From Effrenium voratum (Eukaryota > Sar > Dinophyceae > Suessiales > Symbiodiniaceae), in assembly GCA_963377175.1 (NCBI GenBank), contig CAUJNA010001879.1, forward strand, positions 964,859 through 1,028,858: 64,000 bases of DNA, given 5' to 3'. How positions within the stretch are numbered: position 1 is the stretch's first letter; each line of letters begins with the position of its first letter. The notes below the pieces were generated by a model that was given only the letters and a program-made list of their open reading frames with translations, ran no database searches and had not been told where the DNA came from. This document shows, one piece after another, positions 57,181 through 64,000 of the stretch. A program made the position numbers and the translations under genes.

Positions 57181-58938
57181 TTATATTAAAGGCATGGTTC
57201 TGTTTGGGCAAATAACCTCTGCAAATGAAAACCCAAACATTGAGCAGCCGAGGCACTGCGATGCATTCAAGGCGTGCCCCTGGCAATCAGCTTTTGGTCG
57301 GAATGCTTTCTTGCGAAGCATCACTTCCACCCGACCTCCATGATACGCAACTGTGTAGGAGTGGCGGCCGTGGCCTGCGTGGGGCGCCGGCTTCGCGTCC
57401 ACTGGCATGGATCTGATCAAAGCGTGGCGCTCCTCTGGAAACGCTGCTTGCGGGTCTGACCCAGCTCCCACATGTTCCTCCTCAGCCGCCTGCGTCGCTT
57501 TGGACGAACCCTTAGCCAAGGCAGGCGATGTCTTCTTAGACTGACCTGCGTCTTCCTCAAGAGGAGGGGATGCCTTTGCAGCTGAACCCTTAGCCAAGGC
57601 ACGCGATTTCTTCTTAGACTCACCTGCGTCTTCCTCAAGAGGAGGGGATGCCTTTGCAGCTGAACCCTTAGCCAAGGCACGCGATTTCTTCGTAGACTCA
57701 CCTGCGTCTTCCTCAAGAGGAGGGGATGCCTTTGCAGCTGAACCCTTAGCCAAGGCACGCGATTTCTTCTTAGACTCACCTGCGTCTTCCTCAAGAGGAG
57801 GGGATGCCTTTGCAGCTGGCCGTTTTCTGGCCCTGTCTCTGGCGCCGTAGGCTGCCTGGAAGGTTGCCAAGTCCACCTCGGGTCTCGGAGGGAGCAGCTT
57901 CTCATCTGCTACATTCGTAGGGCTCTGCTTCTCATCTGGAAGTGGAGTTGCGTCCTCTTCATTCACTCTCCCCACCCCATCTGGCGGTGAGTCTTGCGTC
58001 TCCAATCGCTCAGAATGCGCGGGAGAGCTCTGTGAAAGGGCAGTGGACCGTGTCTCATTAGCCAAGGCAAGCTGCGGGGGCGCGGACAGCGCGTTCTGTT
58101 TCTTGGGAAGCACCTTGACACGGGCTGGATTTCCTTGAGCGCCAGCTGCGAACTGCTGGAACATATGCATCATGAGCTCCATTGCCTGCGCCGGGCCTGC
58201 CGAGGAGGACGATGATGGCTGGGCAGCCACGTTGACTTGGTTGGAGCTCTTCCTCACAGGCATCCACTGGCCCAGATGCGATGCGTCAGAAAGACGTTTG
58301 CCCGGCGGGCTGTCGGTGTAAGCTGACGCGGGGATTTTGGAAACATCCCCAGAGAAGGCCTCTATGAAAGGCTCGGGCTTCTCAGTGTTCCTGACTCGCT
58401 GTTTCAGAGACCGCTTCATGTCAAGCAGGAGCTGGTAGTGCTGTGTGGGATCACCTGGCCAGTCAACCCCGCAAGCCTGAGCGCTGCGGATGACTTCTCG
58501 CCAAGCCGCTTCGGCAGGGAGGCGCAAGCCACACCTCAACATACGCACTATGATGGTGTCACGCTTGCATGCCAAAGAGACATCAGTGCCTCCTAGAACT
58601 TCCAGATCTTTCACGCTCCAGTACGGCATCCAATCTGTCACTGTTTGGTTGGCGCGCTTCGTTGGCTTCGCGATCGATCCTTTTGAAATGGCATCTTGCA
58701 TGAGGTCGGAGAACTCCGACATCTTGTCATCTCCCCAGGCGAACTGACGCAGGTGCTGAGTCAGCTCCACACAGCCCTTGAGAGACAGGGGGGCAGCTCC
58801 CAGCTGTTTCTTAAGCTCCCCAAACTGCTTGTCGATCAGGGTCTCATACTTTTGCTTGCTCAGCACAGGCTCCTGACTGCGCATGAAGTCTTGCAGCTCC
58901 TTGGCATGAGCTACAACCCTCTCATCACGGGTTGCCAT
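57181..58938 (-). CDS. Repeat-containing protein of unknown function, 585 aa
   Basis: An uninterrupted frame, with the start chosen at MATRDERVVAHAKELQDFMR because the upstream in-frame codons are Arg/Cys-rich and unlike coding sequence. Residues about 1-200 form a helical domain (SKQKYETLIDKQFGELKKQL, SLKGCVELTQHLRQFAW, WMPYWSVKDLEVLGGTDVSL). The middle is Ser/Pro/Gln-rich. Then come four 26-residue repeats of KASPPLEEDAGESKKKSRAL (57,507-57,818). The C-terminus (HSYTVAYHGGRVEVMLRKKA, then LNASQCLGCSMFGFSF) is a small basic domain. The Lys/Glu repeats suggest a nuclear, charged linker. No function is assigned. The intact frame contrasts with the decayed genes at 0-6 kb. Confidence 0.65.
   Translation of the reverse strand: MATRDERVVAHAKELQDFMRSQEPVLSKQKYETLIDKQFGELKKQLGAAPLSLKGCVELTQHLRQFAWGDDKMSEFSDLMQDAISKGSIAKPTKRANQTVTDWMPYWSVKDLEVLGGTDVSLACKRDTIIVRMLRCGLRLPAEAAWREVIRSAQACGVDWPGDPTQHYQLLLDMKRSLKQRVRNTEKPEPFIEAFSGDVSKIPASAYTDSPPGKRLSDASHLGQWMPVRKSSNQVNVAAQPSSSSSAGPAQAMELMMHMFQQFAAGAQGNPARVKVLPKKQNALSAPPQLALANETRSTALSQSSPAHSERLETQDSPPDGVGRVNEEDATPLPDEKQSPTNVADEKLLPPRPEVDLATFQAAYGARDRARKRPAAKASPPLEEDAGESKKKSRALAKGSAAKASPPLEEDAGESTKKSRALAKGSAAKASPPLEEDAGESKKKSRALAKGSAAKASPPLEEDAGQSKKTSPALAKGSSKATQAAEEEHVGAGSDPQAAFPEERHALIRSMPVDAKPAPHAGHGRHSYTVAYHGGRVEVMLRKKAFRPKADCQGHALNASQCLGCSMFGFSFAEVICPNRTMPLI
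57507..57818. repeat. 78-bp coding tandem repeat, four units
   Basis: AACCCTTAGCCAAGGC recurs at 57,507, 57,585, 57,663 and 57,741, exactly 78 bp apart. Substitutions are few and mostly conservative, and 78 is a multiple of three, so the reading frame is kept. Confidence 0.95.
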
Positions 58939-59064
58939 TGCTGACAGCCTATGGGACACAAGCCGCAAATGTACGCTGCAGCGAGCACTACTCTGCTGCT
59001 CCATGCGAGCATTTGCTCTGCAACTGGTAAGACACGCCAGCCAAACAACACCGCTCACATGCAT

Positions 59065-59521
59065 GTGTGATTAGACATGCATGTTGCAATCCTGGCCTAA
59101 TTATAGTCGCTCTGATAATCGGACAGCCCAGAGACGTCGCTCACGTCGCTCGCGTCGCTCACGTCCAAATCCTGGAGCGCCAGAGGTGTGCCTTCAAACG
59201 ATCAACCACAATCCTCATCAAGGTGGTCTTGTGGATCTAGGATCTGGGAAATGCTCAGGGTCAGCACCAGGCAAATCAGGAGCGCCATCAACTCATACGT
59301 TTCCATTCTACGAGCCAGGTATGGCCTTGAGTTGCCCTTGCGGAGGGTAGACAAGAAAGCCAAATCAAATGTGGCATCTTTGTTGCAGCGGTGGCTGAAC
59401 TCCGGTTTGAGCATATCGCACCCCCTCACAGCGAGTGTCGGAGTCCAGTGGTATCCGCTTCACCTAGCAATGCTGCAGGCACATTTCGAGTTAGGGATTG
59501 GGATGCTGGTGATCGAATAGT
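59065..59521. other. Intergenic region upstream of the 585-aa gene
   Basis: Contains a short CGCTCACGT/CGCTCGCGT triplication at 59,134-59,162. No gene is supported. Confidence 0.4.
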
Positions 59522-59700
59522 TTGTTGATCAACAAGGTCGACCCGATCAACTTTGTTGATCAACAATCCTAGGGTCTCCGACATTGTTGATCGACAAAAG
59601 ATTGACGGTACCATCCATGAGACATTGTTGATCAACAAGGTCAACATCCCCGGCGTTGTTGATCAACAATCTTGGGGCCTTTGTTTATGTTGATCAATAA
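59522..59700. repeat. Phased array of six TTGTTGATCAACAA palindromes
   Basis: The 14-bp palindrome TTGTTGATCAACAA is perfect at 59,522, 59,553, 59,625 and 59,656. It has one mismatch at 59,584 (TGATCG centre) and is degenerate at about 59,687 (ATGTTGATCAATAA). The TGATCA centres lie at 59,526, 59,557, 59,588, 59,629, 59,660 and 59,691: spacings 31, 31, 41, 31, 31. The spacers are not conserved. Confidence 0.9.
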
Positions 59701-60612
59701 AGTGTGGGTATTCCCATAGATCAGCTTACGCACATCCATGTTTGTTAGACTCTGCGTGTCTTCTCGTTGGGGCACTCAGTATCTGGTAGATCAACACAGT
59801 CCCTCACACTATGGGTCTGGCTTCAAGGAAGAACTCCAAGGCTCCCGGACTGTTGGCCTTGTCCTGGATGCGTCACGCCTGGGCCGGGCACACGTATGTG
59901 GAGCAGCTGATTGACAAGGCAAAGACTTGTTTATCACGGCAATCGGGGGCTGATCTTTGTTGCTTGCCCTTGTTCACAAAACAAATGGCCACCCCAGCCG
60001 TCTCCTTAGTGTTTCGATTTAGGAATTCCTAGTAAACTTTAGTGGCGCCTCCCCATCATCCCGTGTAAATCACATGTTGATCAACCATGCAATCCCATTA
60101 CCACACCGCACACTTGTTTTCACCTCGTCGGCTCTATTGCGATGAGGTCCTCAAATCGGGGATCCCTGTGCGCAGCCAGCTAGGTGTGTCTTTGCTATAT
60201 GATGCTGCGGTTGCTTGCAGCCGGCTGCGACATGGCTTCCTATTCAGGAAAAGCCGCGCAAGTTGCGCGACGCCTGAGGGCACGCCTTCTAGGCTGGGAG
60301 CGGCTCAAATTCGAACAGCTGGGGTTGTTAGTGGTCACTCTTGCCTGATGCAGTGCCAATTGAGCCACCCCGCAGCCGGAACGGCTGCCCGGCCTACTCA
60401 GTTGGTGGGCCAGCTCCTGCTCGAAGATCTGTGATCTTCGTGACCATGTTGATCAGCGCCCGCATGTCGCTCCGCTTGGCTTGCTCGCGCTGCCCTCCTC
60501 TGTTCCGCGTCTTGCCGATGAGGCCTTCTCCCGGCCTCAGCAAAAAAGCAGAAAAATGAAAGAGACAGTCAACAGTTTTCACTTTAAAAAAAAACACAAA
60601 AAACAAAAATAT
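59701..60612. other. Intergenic region with a possible tRNA-like segment
   Basis: No gene. On the minus strand, about 60,384-60,305, TGGCTCAATTGG (A-box-like) is followed about 50 nt later by TGTTCGAATTTG (B-box-like). The arms do not fold as a tRNA, so this may be a decayed tRNA-derived element. Isolated GTTGATCAAC/GTTGATCAGC motifs recur at about 60,073 and 60,445. Confidence 0.35.
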
Positions 60613-61767
60613 TCACTGAAAACACGCCGATGTGTGGCAGAGCTGCTTCCGCAGCTGCCCATGGCTGTCGATGAAGCCCTGGCCATGCGGCAGGTAGTAG
60701 CCGCCCCGGCCATCAGGCCGGCATCTCCTCCTCCACTCATCATCCTTCCAATCCTTCTTCCACTCCTCCTCCTCCTTCTTCCACCCCTTCTTCCACTCCT
60801 TCTTCCAACCCTTCTCCTTCCAATCCTTCTCCTTCCAATCCTTCTCCTTCCAATCCTTTTTCTTCCAGTCCTTCTTCCAATCCTTCTTCCACTCCTCCTT
60901 CTTCCAATCCTTTTTCCACTCCTCCTCCTCCTTGGAATCCTTCTTCTTCCAATCCTCCTTCTTCCACTCCTTCCTCCACTCACCCTTCCTCCACCCCTCC
61001 TTGCTCCACCGACCCTTCCAGGGGAGCTTGCTTTCCTCCTTGCTTCCCTCCTTGCTTCCCTCCTCCTGCCTGCTCTCCTGGCTCCCTTGCGCCTCCGGCG
61101 GCGCCTCCGGCGGCGCCTCCTGTGAGTTCGCGCTCCCCTTGGCCGGCTTGGCCAGGTTCGCGCTCCCCTTGGCCGGGATCTTTCCCTGCCAGGCCCTGGC
61201 TAGGGAGCCGTGCGGAGCCAGGGTCCGCTTGACGCCTCTGCTTTCCACCCCCTCACTCGCCTCGGCGGATGTGCTCTCCACCGCGAGAGCCATCATCTCT
61301 GCCGGCTCCGTCCCCATCTCCTCCATCTCCTCCGGCGGCTTCTTCATCTTGTTCGGCTTCTTCATCTTCTCCGCCGGCGTCATCTCCTCCGCCGGCTTCG
61401 TCATCTCCTCCGCCGGCTTCTTCATCTCCTCCGCCGGCTTCTTCATCTCCTCCGCCGGCATCTCCTCCTCCGGCGGCTTCTTCATCTCCTCCGGCGGCTT
61501 CTTCATCTCCTCCGGCTGCTTCTTCATCTCCTCCGCCGGCGTCTTCTCCTCCTCCGCCGGCTCCTCCTCCTTCTGCGGGATCACCGGGCCCAGCACCAGG
61601 AGCTCGAACGCCCCCCCTAGCGGCAGGTCCTGACGCCGAAGACTCGCTTCGGCGTCCTCCTCCTCCTCTGCTGGAGAGGTGTGCTCCAGCGCCGCGTCAT
61701 CAGTGACCGACGCCGACGCGGCGGGCACGTCGGCGTCGGTCACCGCCGTGTCCATGGCTCCCATCAT
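60613..61767 (-). CDS. Glu/Lys/Trp-repeat protein of unknown function, 384 aa
   Basis: Continuous frame from MMGAMDTAVTDADVPAASAS. Residues about 70-160 are repeats of EEMKKP (PAEEMKKPAEEMKKPAEEMT type). A middle part with KGSAN and EAPPEAQ repeats follows. Residues about 255-345 are dense Trp-Lys repeats (KDWKKEEWKKDWKKDWKKKD), and the C-terminus is GRGGYYLPHGQGFIDSHGQL. The Trp every 3-5 residues among Lys/Glu is highly unusual. It looks intrinsically disordered or a single long charged helix; RNA binding or condensation is possible but unproved. Low complexity also warns that part of the frame could be repeat-driven, but the non-repeat N- and C-termini are in the same frame. Confidence 0.55.
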   Translation of the reverse strand: MMGAMDTAVTDADVPAASASVTDDAALEHTSPAEEEEDAEASLRRQDLPLGGAFELLVLGPVIPQKEEEPAEEEKTPAEEMKKQPEEMKKPPEEMKKPPEEEMPAEEMKKPAEEMKKPAEEMTKPAEEMTPAEKMKKPNKMKKPPEEMEEMGTEPAEMMALAVESTSAEASEGVESRGVKRTLAPHGSLARAWQGKIPAKGSANLAKPAKGSANSQEAPPEAPPEAQGSQESRQEEGSKEGSKEESKLPWKGRWSKEGWRKGEWRKEWKKEDWKKKDSKEEEEWKKDWKKEEWKKDWKKDWKKKDWKEKDWKEKDWKEKGWKKEWKKGWKKEEEEWKKDWKDDEWRRRCRPDGRGGYYLPHGQGFIDSHGQLRKQLCHTSACFQ

Positions 61768-62277
61768 ATGGGTCCAGCAGCCAGCCGTTGCGCCCCGTGC
61801 TGATGCTGTAATGATGCAATGTGCGGTTTCAGCATCTGGCATGCGGTGATGGCACGCGATGGCATGTGGCATGTGGTGATGATGTGACAGTGGTGCTGGG
61901 CTGGCATGTTTGTTGGGTTGGGTGATGTATAATGTTTGGCTTGCACGTGAACAATCGCCATGTACATTTGGCACTGTGTGAGCCAAGGCATGCAGTAGGT
62001 GGCAGATGCACGACTCAAACGCTGACCACGTGAGGTTTGCAGAAATGGCATGGAAGCAAACTGGGACCCCCACCAGTTTGTAGCCGAGCACGATCTGCAA
62101 AGGTCGGTGCCTCCAGCGTGCACGAATGACAGCCAGCTGCAGGGCCAAGCTGCAGGGCTAAGCTCGCAGCAAGGCCGGGCAGAGCCTTCACGCTCGCCTA
62201 GACAACTCGAGCGTGCGCAACAACCTGAACTCATCCCGCCTATGATCAGGGTGACCTCCACAGGTGGCAATGATCCT
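61768..62277. other. Upstream region of the 384-aa gene
   Basis: Rich in CATG/ATGC and TGGCATGTGG-like repeats at 61,825-61,890. No gene is supported. Confidence 0.35.
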
Positions 62278-62747
62278 GGCTTCACTTGAGAAGCGCTGCC
62301 ACATCCTCATAGTCAGGGGTGGCTTGCAGATATGAAAGAAACACATGGTGGTTGCCTTTGATCAGCAAAAATGGCCTGCGTATAGATGTCAGTGTTGCTT
62401 GCATCACCTGGGAGGCAAGGGCGCAGACTCCTTGCAACACCGCCGCAACAAAGATTGCAAGACCGTTTGCGAGATCTCTCTCTGCAATCTCACAGCGCTT
62501 GCAAGATAAAATGGCTTCACTTGAGAAGCGCTGCCACATCCTCATAGTCAGGGGTGGCTTGCAGATATGAAAGAAACACATGGTGGTTGCCTTTGATCAG
62601 CAAAAATGGCCTGCGTATAGATGTCAGTGTTGCTTGCATCACCTGGGAGGCAAGGGCGCAGACTCCTTGCAACACCGCCGCAACAAAGATTGCAAGACCG
62701 TTTGCGAGATCTCTCTCTGCAAACTCACAGCGCTTGCGAGATAAAAT
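62278..62747. repeat. 235-bp tandem duplication of a coding stretch
   Basis: GGCTTCACTTGAGAAGCGCT starts at 62,278 and again at 62,513. The two 235-bp copies differ at only two or three positions (CAATCTCACAGCGCTTGCAA against CAAACTCACAGCGCTTGCGA). Confidence 0.95.
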
Positions 62748-62820
62748 GATTCTCTGCAGCGCCTGGTCGCTCAGGCATTTTACTCCTTTGAAAGAGCCAC
62801 CCGTGGGTCGCCCACCCAAA
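62513..62820 (-). CDS. Coding stretch or exon of unknown function, tandemly duplicated
   Basis: The minus strand reads VKCLSDQALQRIILSRKRCE, then FAERDLANGLAIFVAAVLQG, VCALASQVMQATLTSIRRPF and LLIKGNHHVFLSYLQATPDY, to a TGA after AALLK. There is no ATG at the 5' side, only about 20 bp after the stop of the 239-aa gene, so it may be a terminal exon. The second copy (62,512-62,282) has the same C-terminus and stop. Helix-rich with a hydrophobic run (LAIFVAAVLQGVCALA). Family not recognised. Confidence 0.4.
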
Positions 62821-62841
62821 AATAGGTCACAAGGACATCAT

Positions 62842-63561
62842 TTAGCCGCTGGATTGGTGAGCTCCGTCGCCGTTTGCATCTGGAGCTGGCAACGCTGTAC
62901 TTCTGCGTGTCTTCTTTGGGGAGCGCGGGCCTTGCCGTCGAAGCTTACGTTTCTTCACCTTGGCACCCGGCTCTTCACCTTGCACGTCGCTGGCTGCTGC
63001 CTCTGCCTGGTGTTCATTCACACATGGCTTCATGAGCGCCTGCAAAGTCTCCAAGCAGCCAGCGGTAAGCTCTAGCCAAATGTTGCTGTCCAACTGCTTC
63101 GTTCCCCACAGGCATTTCAGTTCAACTCCGTTGTTCAGCTGCAGGTTCACAACTTGGCCAGCTATAACACAATCCTCCTCTCTGGCAGTTCTCATTTTTT
63201 GTGGGGCTGGGAGGCCAGCTTCTGCAGCCGCTCGTGCAAGAGATCGGTGGAGCTGTGCGTTGCAGGCAGCCTTTCTTCCACTGATCAACTGGTTCCAGCC
63301 CTCATCCGACATGCAATTTGGAGTTTTGCTGGCGCGAAGCTCCAGCCCCTTTCCAGTGAAGGCCATTGTGCATCCACGATCCCATCGGCTCAACTTGAAG
63401 AATGTTTGCTGGCCTACATGCTTGGTTGAAGGCGTCCACTGCTTCTTCAGACTGGGGTGGCGGACAACAACTAAAGTGTCTATTTGCCATCCCCTGTCTT
63501 CAGACACGTCGCTGCCAGCGTCCGGTTGGTCTTCCTCACGCGAGGACTCTCCGTCTGCCAT
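62842..63561 (-). CDS. Hypothetical nuclear-type protein, 239 aa
   Basis: Continuous frame from MADGESSREEDQPDAGSDVS to a TAA. Residues 25-190 form a globular part (WQIDTLVVVRHPSLKKQWTP, QTFFKLSRWDRGCTMAFTGK, EDCVIAGQVVNLQLNNGVEL, KCLWGTKQLDSNIWLELTAG). The C-terminus is strongly basic (KVKKRKLRRQGPRSPKKTRR), a likely nuclear-localisation signal. No enzyme motif is seen. The acidic N-terminus plus basic tail suggests a chromatin or nucleic-acid partner (inference). The frame is intact and co-oriented with its neighbours. Confidence 0.6.
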   Translation of the reverse strand: MADGESSREEDQPDAGSDVSEDRGWQIDTLVVVRHPSLKKQWTPSTKHVGQQTFFKLSRWDRGCTMAFTGKGLELRASKTPNCMSDEGWNQLISGRKAACNAQLHRSLARAAAEAGLPAPQKMRTAREEDCVIAGQVVNLQLNNGVELKCLWGTKQLDSNIWLELTAGCLETLQALMKPCVNEHQAEAAASDVQGEEPGAKVKKRKLRRQGPRSPKKTRRSTALPAPDANGDGAHQSSG

Positions 63562-63928
63562 GGGGGGCAGAGGCGCGAAATAATACCGCGCTGGTCTAGC
63601 AAATCACGCCTGGCTTTTTACATGGTAAGAACTAGAAAGCAATCCCTCCTTGTGGCTGATCAAACTCAAAGGCCCTTGCTGCGGCATCAAGGTTGCACGC
63701 TCCAGCCTACATAACAAACACCCGCTTGATGCCTGAGATGGTTCTATTCAGGAAGTTGCACTGCAATCAGTGTCAAGGCAAACCTGCGCTGCGCATGCTC
63801 TGTGACACACTTGCGCGCAGTCGCCGCCTGGTTTATACACACTGGCCTACATTCACATCGCCGTTCTACATCGTCAAAAACATTCTCGACTTCATTGCTT
63901 TCTGGAACGCCCCTCCGGCTCATTGCTT
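63562..63928. other. Intergenic region
   Basis: No frame with motifs on either strand; no repeat noted. Confidence 0.35.
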
Positions 63929-64000
63929 CTGCCGCTTCGAAGGAGGAGAGTGTTCCTCACCATCGCCCTCGCTGGACATGAGGCATAGGAAATCTCCTGG
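63929..64000 (-). CDS. C-terminal end of a gene running off the window
   Basis: From the window edge the minus strand reads PGDFLCLMSSEGDGEEHSPP, then SKRQKQ and TGA. An acidic stretch followed by SKRQK before the stop resembles a short C-terminal nuclear signal. The rest lies outside the window, so this is a weak call. Confidence 0.25.

Noticed and set aside
60305..60384. tRNA gene on the minus strand
   Set aside because: A- and B-box-like strings are present, but acceptor and anticodon stems do not pair. At best a decayed tRNA-derived repeat.
60613..61600. Plus-strand Leu/Ser/Pro-rich frames opposite the 384-aa gene
   Set aside because: They are mirror images of the EEMKKP and WKK repeats. 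Only the minus strand has non-repeat termini in the same frame.

Overview
The window reads as nuclear DNA of a dinoflagellate, most likely of the Suessiales/Symbiodiniaceae type (inference). The evidence is GC-rich coding DNA with no bacterial gene layout, Ty1/copia polyproteins whose nucleocapsid is packed with Lys-Gly repeats, very large retrotransposon content, much tandem minisatellite DNA, and one insert that looks like a retrogene carrying a relic of the dinoflagellate spliced leader. No rRNA gene, complete tRNA gene, CRISPR array or organelle gene is visible.

Layout. 0-7.5 kb: a cluster of minus-strand genes or pseudogenes (dual-specificity-phosphatase-like, OB-fold/RPA-like, an unknown protein, a protein-kinase-like fold, a Cys-rich exon and two tandem SAP-like mini-genes). 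Most are split by one-base frame breaks. A repeated hairpin (constant 20-nt core, different but complementary arms at each copy) occurs among these genes and nowhere else in the window; it is my main candidate for something undescribed. 7.6-10.4 kb: a tRNA-like/SINE-like unit and three minisatellites (15-bp, 73-bp, 15-bp). 10.4-19 kb: mostly gene-poor DNA with a 225-bp satellite and LINE fragments. 18.4-19.8 kb: 3' end of a tyrosine-recombinase (DIRS-like) retroelement. 19.8-26.5 kb: copia element A, whose 3' end (RT end, RNase H, membrane domain, LTR, target duplication) is inverted relative to its 5' end. 27.4-31.2 kb: LINE copies with an N-terminal RING finger and a small A-tailed module. 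31-37.4 kb: little recognisable. 37.8-44.7 kb: a second DIRS-like element (recombinase, RT, RNase H, terminal repeats) with a 1.34-kb retrogene inserted in its RNase H.

45-56.6 kb: a minus-strand multi-exon DDE-transposase-like gene cut by copia element B (47,229-54,488). Element B has two identical 199-bp LTRs, a 5-bp target duplication and a nearly full-length polyprotein with one in-frame TAA. 57-64 kb: apparently intact minus-strand genes of unknown function (repeat-rich 585-aa protein, 384-aa Glu/Lys/Trp-repeat protein, 239-aa protein, a partial gene at the edge), a 235-bp tandem duplication of a coding stretch, and a phased array of six near-perfect palindromes at 59.5-59.7 kb.

The genes do not form a recognisable pathway. 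The window is dominated by nested mobile DNA. The order of events can be partly read: DIRS-like element, then retrogene insertion into it; element A insertion, then internal inversion; transposase gene, then very recent insertion of element B.
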